From the NCBI RefSeq assembly GCF_921293095.1, contig NC_060256.1, forward strand, positions 88,691,851-88,755,850: a DNA stretch of 64,000 nucleotides, given 5' to 3'. The position numbers and the translations under genes are program-made. Source of the stretch: Ischnura elegans (lineage: Eukaryota; Arthropoda; Insecta; Odonata; Coenagrionidae). How positions within the stretch are numbered: position 1 is the first letter of the stretch; every line of letters starts with the position of its first letter. Below, piece by piece: positions 11,445 to 22,924 of this stretch. A model generated the notes under the pieces. The model had not been told where the DNA came from. It made no database searches and saw only the letters and a program-made list of their open reading frames with translations.

Positions 11445-11535
11445 ACGAACATCAGCTAATCAGTTGACACCTAAACTTTGTTGTTGAGCCTCAACAACGG
11501 TCCATTAAATTCAATGTAAAATCTGACACGGCCTT

Positions 11536-11622
11536 GAAAATGGGAAGAAATACGTTATCCGAAACGTCGACGAAAATTAAGTCAATAACCTGGTACAGAT
11601 CCCGAGAAAGATTCCAAAATAT
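11536..11622 (+). repeat. Dispersed repeat with CGAAACGTCG core, copy 1
   Basis: 'ggaagaaat...ccgaaacgtcgacg...aataacctggtacagatcccg' matches 12013-12102 with divergence. It is a dispersed repeat of unknown class. Confidence 0.5.
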
Positions 11623-11624
11623 CA

Positions 11625-11680
11625 AAAAGTGGAGAGCTGCGTCAAATCAATCTTAGGACTGATGACTGTTGATGATGATG
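11625..11680 (+). repeat. LINE L1w 3' tail fragment
   Basis: 'gtggagagctgcgtcaaatcaatcttagga' encodes the final WRAAS-like residues of the LINE seen at 8140 and 22925 and continues into the same 3' tail. The downstream plus frame to 11850 is unrecognised. Confidence 0.6.
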
Positions 11681-12012
11681 GCATTGAGGAACCCATACGA
11701 GAGGTATGCGGCCTTTTTGTGAGGTCTAGAAGAAAGCAAAGAACCCACCAGTTGAACAATACTGATGTCGATGATGCTGCGAATGGTTTAAAATTGTCAC
11801 AAATGGTTGCTTCGGTTGAGAAAACTGCCGGAGAAAACACAGGGGAATGATGCGGACAAAAGTTGCGGTCACCCAGGTATTCTGGTATCACTACAATGGC
11901 TTGAATATATGCTTAAGGGCATATGATTTATAGAAGCAGTATGACTTAAAGTGAATATATCTAGGGCTAAGTCAAACCAACCCCAGGGTTGCTGACCTAT
12001 AATGATGGATGC

Positions 12013-12102
12013 ATTTTCAAAATGGAAAACAAGTCGAAACGTCGGCCTAAATAAAGCCAACAACCTGATGCAGAGCCCGGGAAGAATTCTCAAATATTAT
12101 CC
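12013..12102 (+). repeat. Dispersed repeat with CGAAACGTCG core, copy 2
   Basis: Diverged direct copy of 11536-11622 ('tcgaaacgtcgg', then 'caacctgatgcagagcccgg'). Non-coding. Confidence 0.5.
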
Positions 12103-14367
12103 ACCAGGAAAAACTTAAATCGTATATCTTGATCATAATTTGATTTTCACTTGGGTCATCATTGAATTCCAGTGCGTGCCTTCATTCGCGACCGGATGCA
12201 GTGAGCAGAGATGTTGGGAGGAGGGGATGGGATGCTACCATTTCTTCCCTACCCCCTCGTTCCCGTCTTTTTCGAGGACAGGGGGGGGGGGAAGATGGGA
12301 GGGGTTCGCGTCGGCGCCGCTAGAGGGCGGGCGCCCCTGGATCCCGACTGGCGCCCGCCAGCCGATAAACTCGCATCGACAGTCTCACCCGCGGCAGGGG
12401 CGGCTTCAGTCGTGCAGCGACGCTGCAACAGGCCGACGGCGACATGGACCCAAAGCACTTCGCGCTATCCCTCGGTCGCGGTGGGCCCTTCTCGCACTAG
12501 AAGCAGGGGCGGCCCACACCCGCTGCCAACGGCCGAGATATATTCGGGTGCTCAACGATAGATCAGGAGAGTGTGCCACGAAACGAAAAGTGGACTGATA
12601 TATATGTAAAATACAGACAAGTGCGACACGGTAGCAACATCCGCGAAAAATCTTTCGCCACGTTGAAAATAGTCGATCCAAAGTCGCAGCTGGCAGCAGC
12701 GAAAAGTAGGGTAGTGCACTGAGGATAGCATAGTGCTCACCTCATATCAGTAAACTGATCGCGCGCATCATTAATGAGATCCACGCCCAAGTTGTACAAG
12801 GTGAACACTGTAATAATCCTCGAATAGTGATTCACGTTTATCAGCCAATTACTGGACAGGGATAATAAGAGTGATTCACAGGGCAGAGCAACGTAATCCA
12901 CAGGATCAGCAACGTTTGACACGGCGCACATTATAGTGGCTGGCTGGCGCAGGAGGATAAGAAATAAGGATAAGACGAAGAGACGTCGGCAGGGAGAAAA
13001 AGAAAGGGCAGCCTCCCACATCATCATCTTGAAGATTCGCCCTACGACGGTGGGCTACAAAGAAAGGATCCAGAGCACTTGATATCGTGAAACTCAAGAG
13101 GCCTCGATCGAAACTGCTGCTGAGGGAAACTGAGCCATCTAGTGATGAAGATAGTCCATACTGTGCTCGTGTCCGATCGAAGGATTTAAGTGCGCTCAAT
13201 TATTGTCCCCAAAAAAAAAGTGAGAACACAATAACATCCACGTCACCATTGATACATACCAACGTAAAGAGACGTATTGACTCCAACGGGCGCCTCGATG
13301 CAGCCGAGACCTTAAAATTTACCTGATTCCATCACGGAAAGTCGCGGGTGGATTGTCGACGGAAACCCAGTTGGAATCAAAATATAGCCACGCAACTTCA
13401 ATAAAGATCCGATCGGAAGATGGGAATGAGGCGATAGCGAGAGCGGGAAATCTCTTGATACGAAAATAGTCGATGAGAGGGGAAGTGGGGCGAGTTCTCC
13501 AGCTTCCTGGTGCTGTACACACATGACACAATAGGGAGGGGTGGGAGAAGCCGCATTAGCTCAATCAATTCGCCGAAAACATCACGACAATGCCGACAAA
13601 ATTTCTCCCCATTCCGTAGTTCGCCCCACCACCCGTCTCCGGAGAAAGATCGCTAGCCAGAGTGCAGCCGAGTTATCCATCTACTCTGCTTCACGATTTA
13701 TGCCCGCTCGATCGGACATTAATCATAAAGTGGAACACAAGGTCGCCATCAACGCTCCTCTGCATTCGTCAGATCGGTCCGTTGCTAGGACACCGCATCC
13801 ACCCAATCGGAGAACGCCGCCCGCTGACCGGAAGCTTAGAGTAAACAAACAACAAAAGGTGACGCTGCGGATATCATCTACAAAATCCGTGAAAGATTCC
13901 ATTGTTGTGCCGCCATTTTGACAGACAGTAGTCCTTGAGGTACCTACACCAAAACAGCATAGCGAACGCATCCCTGGAGAGACAATTACAATACCGATCT
14001 CAGGAGCTGTAAACGGGCAGGAAAGTTGTTTTCAAATTCGTCACACTCCTCCCCTGCTCGGGTTAATAAGCTGACTCTCCGTATGGCTGATTAGGCTTTC
14101 GCAGACACTCGCGTAAGATAGCTCTCTGATCGAGAGACGGGGAGGAAAGTTAGTTTGAAAAATTGTCACTCTACAATTTAGGGCTTGGTTCTCTCCCGGC
14201 ATGGAAGACTAAACTCTCGCGGCGCCGCATCGTTCAACATTAGGAGTGCGACTAGGTCCGTGATGGGCCCGTGAGTGCAGCCGGTGTAGGTGCGTGTGTC
14301 TTCGGTTGTGTGTACTTGCACGCTGGCGGGCTTCCCCAACTCGGTTCGTCGTAACCGGCAGGGCAAG
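12103..14367 (+). promoter_or_regulatory. GC/CpG-rich region upstream of the InaF-motif gene; probable promoter and 5' UTR
   Basis: This stretch is markedly richer in G+C and CpG than its surroundings, for example 12290-12560 and 13080-13900. It abuts the start of the InaF-motif frame. Overlapping open frames exist on both strands (12140-12598, 13087-13326, 13541-13921 plus; several minus), as expected for GC-rich DNA, and none resembles a known protein. I interpret it as an unmethylated promoter and 5' UTR region. Unannotated coding exons cannot be excluded. Confidence 0.4.
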
Positions 14368-14736
14368 ATGAGCGGGAGGTCGGGCGGGGGAGGCGTGGGG
14401 GCGGCCGAGGGAGAGGGTGGCGGCGGGGGCGTGAGGTTCGCGGGGGAAGAATCCAAGGACCGCTTGTACGAGCGCAAACAGAACAAGAAGATCGTGCGAG
14501 TTCTCACCGTCATGGCCTATGTGTTCTCCGTGTCCCTCGCCGCCATCATGCTTTCCCTATACTACGTCTTCCTGTGGGACCCGCGTTCCCGACCGCCCGG
14601 ACACCACGTGCACAACGCGTCCTCGGCATCCGCCGTGTCGGCCGCCAGGGTGCAGGAGCTGCAACAGGCGCCCTGCTCCGCACCACCCGCGCCCACCGAC
14701 ACGACTATCACAACCACAGGCATGGGCGAATTTTAG
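14368..14736 (+). CDS. InaF-motif small single-pass membrane protein (INAFM-like)
   Basis: A 122-residue frame starts at the ATG with A at -3; an upstream in-frame ATG at 14290 would add 26 unremarkable residues. Residues 1-30 are Gly-rich and low-complexity. Residues about 34-72 contain the InaF motif: a basic stretch (YERKQNKKIVR) followed by one hydrophobic helix (VLTVMAYVFSVSLAAIMLSL) and YYVFLWDP. The rest is Ala/Pro/Thr-rich. In Drosophila, inaF genes are linked to TRP-channel function in photoreceptors, but the role of INAFM homologues is poorly defined, so I make no functional claim beyond a membrane-anchored regulator. The 3' end may be an exon that continues elsewhere; the stop at 14734-14736 may be the true end or lie in an intron. 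Confidence 0.8.
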   Translation: MSGRSGGGGVGAAEGEGGGGGVRFAGEESKDRLYERKQNKKIVRVLTVMAYVFSVSLAAIMLSLYYVFLWDPRSRPPGHHVHNASSASAVSAARVQELQQAPCSAPPAPTDTTITTTGMGEF

Positions 14737-15235
14737 AGTTTTATGTTTGGGGGGGAGGGCAATCGCGGGGGTTATGGAACATCCCCCAGTGAAACTGGAG
14801 GTATTCAATAACCCCTAGGTGTTTCTGGAAAATTTGTTTTAATTAGCCTCTGAAAACAACATTTTAAGTACTATCCACGACAAAAATCTATTTAGATATT
14901 TGATGTTTTTGTTTTCATTGTACTAGAATGTACAGGATTCGTACTTTTTTCAGACAAATTACCTTTTAAGCTGTGGGGCCAGGCTCCTCCTGGCCACCCC
15001 TAAACTCCACCCATCGCACATGACTACAGGTGATGGACATCTGACGGATTAATCACTGACATCCTGCCAAATCGAGCAGCCTACAGTGATATCACATTAT
15101 GTATAGCAAAGGGGGATTGAGTTGGCCTACTGTATAGACCACTTGGATGCTGACCAAAGCTAGGGTCCCGAGCTCATAATTGGCATCAAGTGAATTTTAG
15201 AAACGAAAATCCTCATGACCATTACGTTTGGAAAT
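14737..15235. other. Spacer or intron downstream of the InaF-motif frame
   Basis: No feature supported. G-rich near 14750-14770, otherwise AT-rich. Confidence 0.4.
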
Positions 15236-15360
15236 ATGGCTTTTGACATTCACATGAATTGCCATGAGAAAAAATTGCCCTGGGCTGGGAATCACACTGC
15301 AGACCTTTAGCTTTCCAGGCCACTAGTCCCCTTGGTCGTAACTTACAGTCCAGCCGGCGA
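15236..15360 (-). repeat. tRNA-derived SINE, diverged copy (family S1)
   Basis: Shares 'gaattgccatgagaaaaa' followed by a decayed tRNA-like segment ('ctgggctgggaatcacactgcagacctttagctttccaggcc') with the better copy at 21015. The B box comes first, so the element reads on the minus strand. A 40-bp scrap of the same head is at 16257-16300. Confidence 0.6.
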
Positions 15361-15794
15361 GAGTTATCCGATGGAAGTTCAAAAAGAGGGGAAGAGAACC
15401 CTGCGCCAAAACGGTTTGCAGCCAATCGCTGTCCCCCAAACCCACCTCACACCCTCGCCTAGTCATACAACGTTGTCACACGCATATGAAGCACTGAAAC
15501 AAGACTGAGCCACCAAAACAAACCCTTTCTGCGAATCACCTAAACAAAAGATTCATCCTTTGGGTCCTTCACGCTTGTCATCCCTTCTGGCTCCTTTCTC
15601 ATGGTAACCCTTTTGTTTACATGCGAGGTGGGCATTTCCCTTTCTTACCTGGCAACCTTGCCCCCTACCCCGAACCAGACCCTTCTAAAAGTCATCGGAC
15701 TATTCTCGGCGGCCGGACTGTAGTTGGAGGTCCATATATATTGAAATGGGAAAAAAATTCTCAAACCACAAACCTTAGGTTTTCCAGGCCACTG

Positions 15795-16046
15795 CGATAC
15801 CTCCACTGCAAAACCGCTCAACAATCACCGGCCGAATCAAATCCGCTCATCCAGCAGCCCAAAAATACGAATGCGCTCAGCTGACAATAGCCGGAGCATA
15901 AACGCTCACCTCCAATTCTCCAGTTTCGGGGGTGAGCATTTATGCTCCAGCTATTGCCAGCTGAGCGCATTCACATTGTCGAGCTCCTTGATGAGCGGAT
16001 TTGATTCCATGGGCGATTGTTGCGTGGTTTTGCAGTGGAGGTATCG
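15795..16046. mobile_element. Fold-back MITE family FB1, long copy
   Basis: Ends CGATACCTCCACTGCA and TGCAGTGGAGGTATCG, as in 4554-4688. The centre is longer and holds a second inverted pair ('ctcagctgacaatagccggagcataaa' against its complement near 15945-15968). About 252 bp; frames crossing it are by-products. Confidence 0.85.
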
Positions 16047-16375
16047 ACTGCCCAGATTACTGCTCTATTCAAGTTTCTGATTTTCCATGGCAATTGTACC
16101 GAGGCTCATATTAGGCTCTAGCGGTCCATCTAAGATGGCAACACGAGGGAGAAAGGACATTTATGAAGCTACAGCACATTGAGAGCCCCAAACCTGTGCT
16201 AAGGCTATGCATAGCAGTGAGGTACAATCTTTCAATTCGACCGTGTGAACGCAAGTGGAATTCACATGAATTGCCATGAGAAAAAATTCAATAAATTGGC
16301 TTTACACATGTTAATTCTCTCATAAACAGCTTCAACAAGTTAACTCCATCTTTACTGATTGTAAACTTTGCCTAC

Positions 16376-16705
16376 CAATTCGATCGATAGATTTTTCTTC
16401 CTCATAGGAAAATCTACTAGAATTGGTAGAAGAATAATTGCGTGTGCTTGGTTTCGCTAGGTAGGGCCTCCTTCGCTTCTATAGCGCTGGGGTGTTTTAT
16501 CCCTATTCCCCTCCCTTCCATTCCTTTCCTCCCTCCTATCCTTTTCCCGGAGGCGTCGGCGGGCTCCGATCGCGACGTCGCCTCTATCCTTTTTCCTTCC
16601 CATCCAGCCCCTCCCCGGGTGTCCGGGCGTATAAGCCTCGGGTTTGGTTCCTGGCCCCGGTGCGTTGTACCCATAAGAGGGTTCGCCTCGAACCCTCAGG
16701 ATTCT
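16376..16705 (-). repeat. Single inverted copy of the 330-bp structured repeat unit
   Basis: Reading the minus strand gives the same order as 7486-7813: 'gaaccctctta..ggtacaacgcaccgggg', the 'gaggcg..cgcctc' foldable block, 'cgctatagaagcgaaggaggccctac', 'gcgaaaccaagc' and the terminal hairpin. It is dispersed from the tandem copies, so the unit is mobile or was transposed. Confidence 0.75.
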
Positions 16706-16801
16706 TGTCAACTTTGCCAAAAATAATCAGTTTCAGATATTTTGTTTCTATACTTTATTAGCATCGGTTTTTCATTTCTAATGCTAAAAATACGGTTAAA
16801 T

Positions 16802-17357
16802 TAGGGATGGTCGGATCGGATACCTCGGATCCAAATATCCGTGGATATTGCCCTTCATCGGACACATCGGATCCAAAGTTGCGGAAGACATCGCATCTGG
16901 ATCCGAAATTTTATTTAAATAGCTTTAGTGAATGCAACGTCCCATAAGGGTGGAGAGAGTTCCGATTCTCTCTTCGAATGTGCCGTCGCATGCGATTCTT
17001 GTCCTACGCCACTGGTCAGTGGTTTATCCGAAATTTTACCCATTTTCATTTCCAAACCCAAGCGTAACAGTTTAGGTCCTGACCATGTAAAGATGTTTAA
17101 AAAAAAAACAACTTGAAAGCCTATAAAAATGATTTTTAATTTATAAAAACGTTAAAATGTGTATGAAAATCTAAAAAGCATTCCTTCGATTGTATGTACC
17201 CAGAATAAATTTGAATAATTACTTCACTTAATAGCAGGAATTGCAGGAAAATGCATTTGGATCCGAAAATATCCGATCCGAAAGATCCGACTCCGAAAAT
17301 CTATGGATCCCATTCCGAATCCGGATCCGAAAAAAATCCTGGATTAATCCATCCCTA
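16802..17357. mobile_element. hAT-type MITE (TAGGGATGG ends)
   Basis: Termini TAGGGATGG and CCATCCCTA. The flanking octamers are GGTTAAAT and GTTTAAAT, an 8-bp duplication with one mismatch. Subterminal 'ggatccgaaa' repeats are typical transposase-binding repeats. The frame 16928-17116 is not recognised. 556 bp. Confidence 0.75.
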
Positions 17358-19104
17358 GTTTAAATGATAAAACAAAACTGGAAGCAGGAATGGTATGCTA
17401 TATTATGCAATTTCAGTTAAAATAATTATCAATTCTGACTTCTAACAATTTGTGATGTCACTGACTCAGATATGCAACCTAAAGGTCGATTTGGATAGGT
17501 TTTGAGGGAGCTCACCCCTAATTAAGCTATAGGCATGAAAATTTGCTCTCACTTAGGTTGTAGAGACCAGTTCAACCCATACATCATCTTAAAAAACATG
17601 CTTTCCATAGCACTTCACTCCCCACTTCTTTGCTCCCACATCCCACTGTCTTGAGTGCATTTAAGAGGTTGCAACCTGTTATTTGCACATTGATAATGCC
17701 TACGGATTAGGTGAAACTGGGTTTGGTCATTAATTATTGCGTGGAATGTGCAAACAAAGTCTCTCTTTTTTATCCATTTCACTAAAGAATGCACCTCCAC
17801 AAATTAATTCACTTAGTTAGAATTTTACTGGAAGTACTAATTTTATGAGCTTCAAAACCATACCTAATTTCATACAAAGATGGATAAAATAATTGTTAAT
17901 TGTGAGGATGAGTTGCTGATGATGTTGAGGAAAGGTGGAAATAAATTTCCATTCATCTCCAGTTCATTTCATTTCAATCGCTTGAGTAGTTACCAAGACA
18001 CAATGCCTCAACTCGGGTATCTCAACTTTTTGCAACGTCAGTTGTCTCTTTCTGAAACTTGCATGGCATCCAAGGGCAATAGCTATATTTTCCTTCGATT
18101 GACTGTTACCTTTTATAAACATTCAATTGACAATATCAGCAGTATAGACAGCGTCAATTACCCCATAGGGATGATAATGAAAGTTACTTTACAGGAGAGA
18201 GAGTTGAAGTCATATTGCTGGGGAGATAACAGAGGTTAATTTACGAACAAAAATAAAACCCAAGCATCGCAGCTGGAAGGACCTGGGCATTTATTGTAGT
18301 TATTATTAGCAGTCACTCACTTGAGTTACTGAAATAATTAGAGACTCTCACTGTGATTTTCGCATTATCCTCTCAAAGCTAAGTATAGAGTTGGCTGGAA
18401 CTGAGCAAACAAAGGAAAAAATAAATAACCAAGGGATAAACTTGATGCAACCTATAACATAAATAAAAACCAGTTCAGTTGGACTTATGCAGAGCAACCT
18501 GATGAATCAAGTTTTACTGCTAAGTAATACCACAAATCGATCGAAACAAATCCTCAAGGTTTCACTACAGTATTGTGACAAAAAATGGTTTGATGTTGAC
18601 CTCATTCTGAGTGAGATTGTGCTTTACATGAGTGCTCCACTTCCAGCGGAGGGAGGAAGCCACTCTCTCACATAACTAACGGACTACTACCAGCTCCCAT
18701 GCTTTGATTTTTAGCAGATGCTATCTCAAGTTAACAAAGAAATTAGCAAGTCTTGTTTGGACAGCATTTATGTATTATCATCTTATGTAATAGTACTTGA
18801 ACTCCCCCAATGATCACATTTCCAGTTTCTCATTTCCTCTTACCATATGTATAGTGGCTACAGCACTCATTATCGTAAACTTGGTAAAGTCAAGCATGTT
18901 GGGATGCACTCATTCACACAGCACCGGATTTTTGACCCCCTTGCTGTGGTATGGTATATGCAGAAAAGCAATGATTACTTTCAGAAGGCAATGAGTAGAT
19001 TACAAGTAATGGTTATATTTCTGTCAATGTAACAACTGCTAGTAAAAATTAAATGAAAAGTGATCATCACCAGTGGCTCCATTACTCCCCAACTCTGGTA
19101 GAGG
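17358..19104. other. AT-rich spacer with unrecognised frames
   Basis: The longest plus-strand frame (17880-18239, 119 codons, Leu/Ser-rich, no motif known to me) and a minus frame at 17615-17800 lack splice or family support. I do not call genes here. Phrases near 18965-19030 ('atgagtagattacaagtaatggtta') recur at 25850-25890 as a small dispersed repeat. Confidence 0.4.
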
Positions 19105-19262
19105 TTTGGAGGCCCACCGGGATAGGCATGGGCACCAATCTGGCCTTTTTCAAATGATGTTAAAATTGATCATTGGCGAGTAGTAGAGCATGGATGTTAG
19201 AGCATGTTTGTTTGCTAGTTTGGTGGAGAACCCCAATGCAAAAGGCCAATATTTTATGTAAG
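19105..19262 (-). repeat. Fragments of MITE family G and of a SINE tail
   Basis: 'caccaatctggcctttttcaaa' at about 19134 is the complement of the family G interior. It is followed near 19230-19262 by 'aaccccaatgcaaaaggccaat', which resembles the 3' body of SINE family S3 (27494, 28205). Confidence 0.5.
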
Positions 19263-19704
19263 TCCATTACTTCATTTAGTTATGTTTTCAGTAACGTGGG
19301 AATGAATTTTTAAAAATAAAAAATTATATGCGTTTTCGGTTCATCCAGGTAATCAAGTGCTCACAAATTTTTAAAGAATTCACCTAAAGACAGGAAGTAT
19401 ACGTTGAGTCATCAAAATGTATGTACATACATACATATTCGTCAAGGTTCCCAAGTAGGTACTTAGACAAACATGCACATGGGTATTTGAGATCCTGGTG
19501 GGATACTGGAGGAACACTTTGAATGGTTCATTGTCTCAATCGTGACTTCATGGAATCTACTTAACATAATGAAATATAAAAAAACTTTAGTTTCACATAA
19601 ATTTAATAGGTATTGTGAGTCTTAGGTTAAAACAAGGCATGCCATCACCTACTGGCACATTTGCATCGAAGACACAAAATAAATAGTCACACACAAATTC
19701 ATTT

Positions 19705-20184
19705 CAATAGGGTAGTTTTCTTCGTCAAAGAAAACGAAAGGCATTGATTGCGATTAGTTACCCACCATTAGTGTATTAATAATAAACAAATTATTTGGTT
19801 TTAGAAATCCCAGTTAAAGACGAATGGCAATGATCAATTTTAACTGCATTTGAAAAAGGCCAGATTGGTGCCCATGCGATGCCACTCCATGTGACGTCAC
19901 AGGGACCTAGTTTCTATACGAGTAGATAGGAGTTTTACATCATCTGAGATTACCAATGCATGCATGAGGCACAGAGCTCAGGGAAACCAGAATGACGTCA
20001 CACGGAGTTTTCCCAGCATTCATACTTAGCCGTCACGTTTTCGAACGCTTGAACATTTCCACTTTTCATTTAATCGGGAAAAATAGATATCGAAATTTAA
20101 AAATCTAAAAGCATGAAATGCGTACTTCAGGAGTAATAATCTTTCGATTTAGGCAATAAAAAAATAATAGGAAACCACCCTATT
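19705..20184 (+). mobile_element. MITE family G, internally deleted copy
   Basis: Ends AATAGGGTAGTTTTC and GGAAACCACCCTATT. It lacks about 190 bp of the middle present at 10777-11444 (the junction is near 19975-19985, where 'agagctcagggaaac' runs straight into 'cagaatgacgtcac'). Non-coding. Confidence 0.85.
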
Positions 20185-21014
20185 GGGTTTAAGAGCAAAG
20201 CAAGTAAAGGAGGAAGGAGAGGATCTGCACATACGTTGTCTTCAAAAAGAGGAGGAGGGAAGTTAGCTGCGGTGGTGCCTGGGTCAGGTGGAAGGGAAGG
20301 GGGGGGAATTGCAGGGCATCCGTGAAAACATTGTAACATGTGGTAGTAGGGGAGGTAAGGTAGGAAAAGGGCATGCTTTCTTTAAAGATTCACTCTTGGT
20401 TTTTTTAGGAATGAATTCATGTGTGACTATTTATTCTATGTCTTCAATGCATGTGTACCAGATGATGATGTAACACGTTGAAACCTAGGTTGCACAGTAT
20501 TAAATTTATGTGGCATTATGAATTTTTTTGCATTTCATAACCTTGAGTAGCACTTGTGCTCGAGAGTACATTCAGAGTAAAATGAGCTTGACCCTTTAAG
20601 GTGCAGCCATTAGTTTGCTTAACAAAATACGCCTTTGGGCTAATATTAATGCGTAGATTCCAAAAATATTTATATGAAAGTGATATCAATAATAGTTTCT
20701 GAGATACAGTCTGGGACGTGAAATAATACCAATTCTCGCTCCCTTACAGTCTATGGGGACACGTGTGTCCCATGACATAAGAACACTAATTTTGGGAAAA
20801 CAAAAGCACAAATGCGGAGTTTTTCGTATTAACTCCACAGGTTAGGTACAAGTAAAGGTTAAACCGAAAGTCCTGCCGTAATTTATCTTGTCATTGATTT
20901 GTAATAAACTATCAAATTTCCACTTCATAAACAGCATTTCAAGTGAAAGTTCTTAACAATGTGGAAACTACAATATCTAAAGGATATTGGGAAAAGAATT
21001 TAAAACTAGAACCC
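20185..21014. other. Spacer without recognised features
   Basis: G/A-rich near 20200-20370, then AT-rich. No supported feature. Confidence 0.4.
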
Positions 21015-21130
21015 AATATATATACAAGAATTGCCATGAGAAAAATTCTCCTGGACCGGGAATCGAACCACGGACCTTTGGCTTTCCGGGCCAATGCGCA
21101 GACCACTACGTTATCCAGGTTCATTATACA
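21015..21130 (-). repeat. tRNA-derived SINE family S1, well-preserved tRNA head
   Basis: On the minus strand it reads 'CCTGGATAACGTAGTGGTCTG' (A-box side), a 5-bp anticodon stem TTGGC/GCCAA with apparent anticodon GGA, and 'GGTTCGATTCC' (B box). Acceptor ends CCTGGAT/GTCCAGG nearly pair, but T-stem pairing is poor, and the adjoining 'gccatgagaaaaatt' matches other dispersed copies. I therefore call it a SINE, not a functional tRNA. Confidence 0.7.
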
Positions 21131-21309
21131 TAGAACGCAATAGCCTATTCGTCAATAGAACCAATTCTTACAATCATACACCTTTTCATTTAATTAAAAA
21201 TTTGGACATAGGTATATGTCCCTTGGCCCTTAGAGCGTTATGGGGTGCCCCCATGAATTTATCTATCCACTAGGAATGAATGTATAAATGAAACACCCTC
21301 TTTGGACAG

Positions 21310-21617
21310 GTGATGATGCTAGCGAGAGCCAGGTCCCTGCGACACCACAGTTGGCACTGCCCGCAATGAAGGAGGCTGAGGCTGCGTTTGCTGCTCGGAG
21401 GCGCGAGGCACGCAGCACCATCATGGACACCACCACCCCGAGCAGCACCAGTGCCACACACCCAACCACGCCCACCACGGGCAGAGATGCTGCTCACCGC
21501 GGTCGGACACCCACCGCGCCTCCACCCACACCTCACCGTGGTGCGGCCAAGGGAGGAGGGGAGCAGTGGCACTCCACGCCACCACCGCACCCAGCAGAGA
21601 TCGCAGTCCATGCCTAA
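21310..21617 (+). CDS. Candidate second coding exon of the InaF-motif gene (hypothetical)
   Basis: A GC-rich island in AT-rich DNA starts just after a possible acceptor (ctttggacag at 21300-21309). It reads GDDASESQVPATPQLALPAM, then a short charged helix-like stretch (KEAEAAFAARRREARS) and a Pro/Thr/His-rich tail, ending at a TAA (21615-21617). Composition resembles the tail of the InaF-motif frame 6.6 kb upstream, and no other promoter or start is evident. However, no donor at 14.7 kb matches it convincingly, and the other frames are also open. The link is an inference. Confidence 0.3.
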
Positions 21618-21734
21618 GAGGTGGGCCCAACAAGGCCAGGAGACCTTCATGGTTGGAGACAATGGTGAGGGGGTAACTTTACAGCCGAGAGCTGTCTCAT
21701 CAGTTGAAATTAGTAGGCCTGTGTTTATGAATAC

Positions 21735-22310
21735 CCTTATGAGGATAATAAGGAAATTTTCAAATTTAACGCTATTTGAGCTGCTAACATTTGGCTAATA
21801 CCATAAATTTCCACATTTTAGTTATCAAGTATCACTACTGATGGATCATGAAGTGTTTTATGTGAAAATTCTGAGAAAAAATCATTTGCCTTCACCAGGA
21901 TTCGAACCCGTATCCCCAAATTTGCAGTCAAGTGCTTTAGCCAGTCAAGCTACCACGGCATCATTACTCTTTGAGGAAATTTGCAGATTATATCAGACAA
22001 GATGGTTTGGCTTGCTGAGCATGTTATGTGACTAGCAGTCCAAGCCATGCGCACTGTGCCAAAGCTGAAGTAGTAGTCCTGATATATTTAAATGAAGCGT
22101 TTTTGACCCTTTTTATCCAATGTATTAGCATATGGTTTACAGAAACACTTTGATCAGCTCGACTGTGTATCTTGTGGGGATAATATGAAAAATTTTTAAT
22201 GCAACATTATTTGAGCTCCTAATAGGAATTTGGTTATTACGGTGGATTTCTGTATTATAGTCACTATAGTTATCAAGCAATCGCTAACAATGGCTTGTGA
22301 AGTGCTTTAT
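21735..22310 (+). repeat. Pair of diverged direct repeats about 450 bp apart, with a SINE between
   Basis: 21735-21860 ('aaggaaattttcaaatttaacgctatttgagctgctaa...tatcaag...tgaagtgttttat') is echoed at 22170-22310 ('gaaaaatttttaatgcaacattatttgagctcctaa...tatcaag...tgaagtgctttat'). Probably an old local duplication or two copies of one element. Confidence 0.5.
21868..21978 (-). repeat. tRNA-derived SINE (family S2)
   Basis: 'gagaaaaaatcatttgccttcaccaggattcgaacccg' on the plus strand is a B box in reverse, followed by 'ctttagccagtcaagctaccac', an A-box complement. It is the same family as 43125-43235 and 53600-53690. Frames crossing it are not genes. Confidence 0.65.
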
Positions 22311-22924
22311 ACCATTCATCATAGAAGATGCCAGTCCACCTATTAAAAGCTTGATTTATGCGGCAACGTAATTTACTTTTCAATAGGTTTTCAAAAGTGT
22401 CCACAGTGCATCAACAAAAGCAAAGCAATCCATTTCTTCCCAATGTTCGCAGCAGCATATATGCACCCACGAGGAATAGCGAAGAAAAATTAAGTATTCT
22501 AACAACATAACATAATCTTGGATATAGGTTTTGGTAAAAAGCCCTAGCCATATTTTACATCTCTCGCCATGAAATAGTATGCACCCCTCTGTCATCCATT
22601 TCATGAGAGGCGGCTTACGTAAACCCATTTCAATGCCAGTGGGGGACAGCTTATCTAGCCGCTGACCAGAAAATCATCCACTGTAATATTCAAGGAATTG
22701 CTGTCAGTTTCAATAATTCAAGGTTTTCCCACTGAAATTTAAAAATTATTACTGTCAACCCAAATTTTCACATCAATATTAAGCCACGAGTCCAGTTGTA
22801 TGGCTTTCTGGATTGTACAAGACCTTGCGTGTGGACCAAATGAATTTAATTTCTACACGCAATAAAATATGGCCACAGTCTGTGAGATTTAACCGAGGTG
22901 GATGGTAAGAAAGAGTATCATCAT
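22311..22924. other. Spacer without recognised features
   Basis: The minus frame 22380-22628 (82 codons, Trp/Cys-rich) is not recognised and has no splice support. Nothing else seen. Confidence 0.4.

Noticed and set aside
12140-13921. Several overlapping frames of 70-150 codons on both strands
   Set aside because: GC- and CpG-rich DNA has few stops by chance; none resembles a known family or has splice support.
17880-18239. 119-codon plus-strand frame as a possible gene
   Set aside because: AT-rich surroundings, no motif, no promoter or splice evidence, and no paralogue in the window.
21015-21130. tRNA-Ser-like fold with anticodon GGA
   Set aside because: The T-stem is poorly paired and the flank matches dispersed SINE copies, so it is a SINE head.
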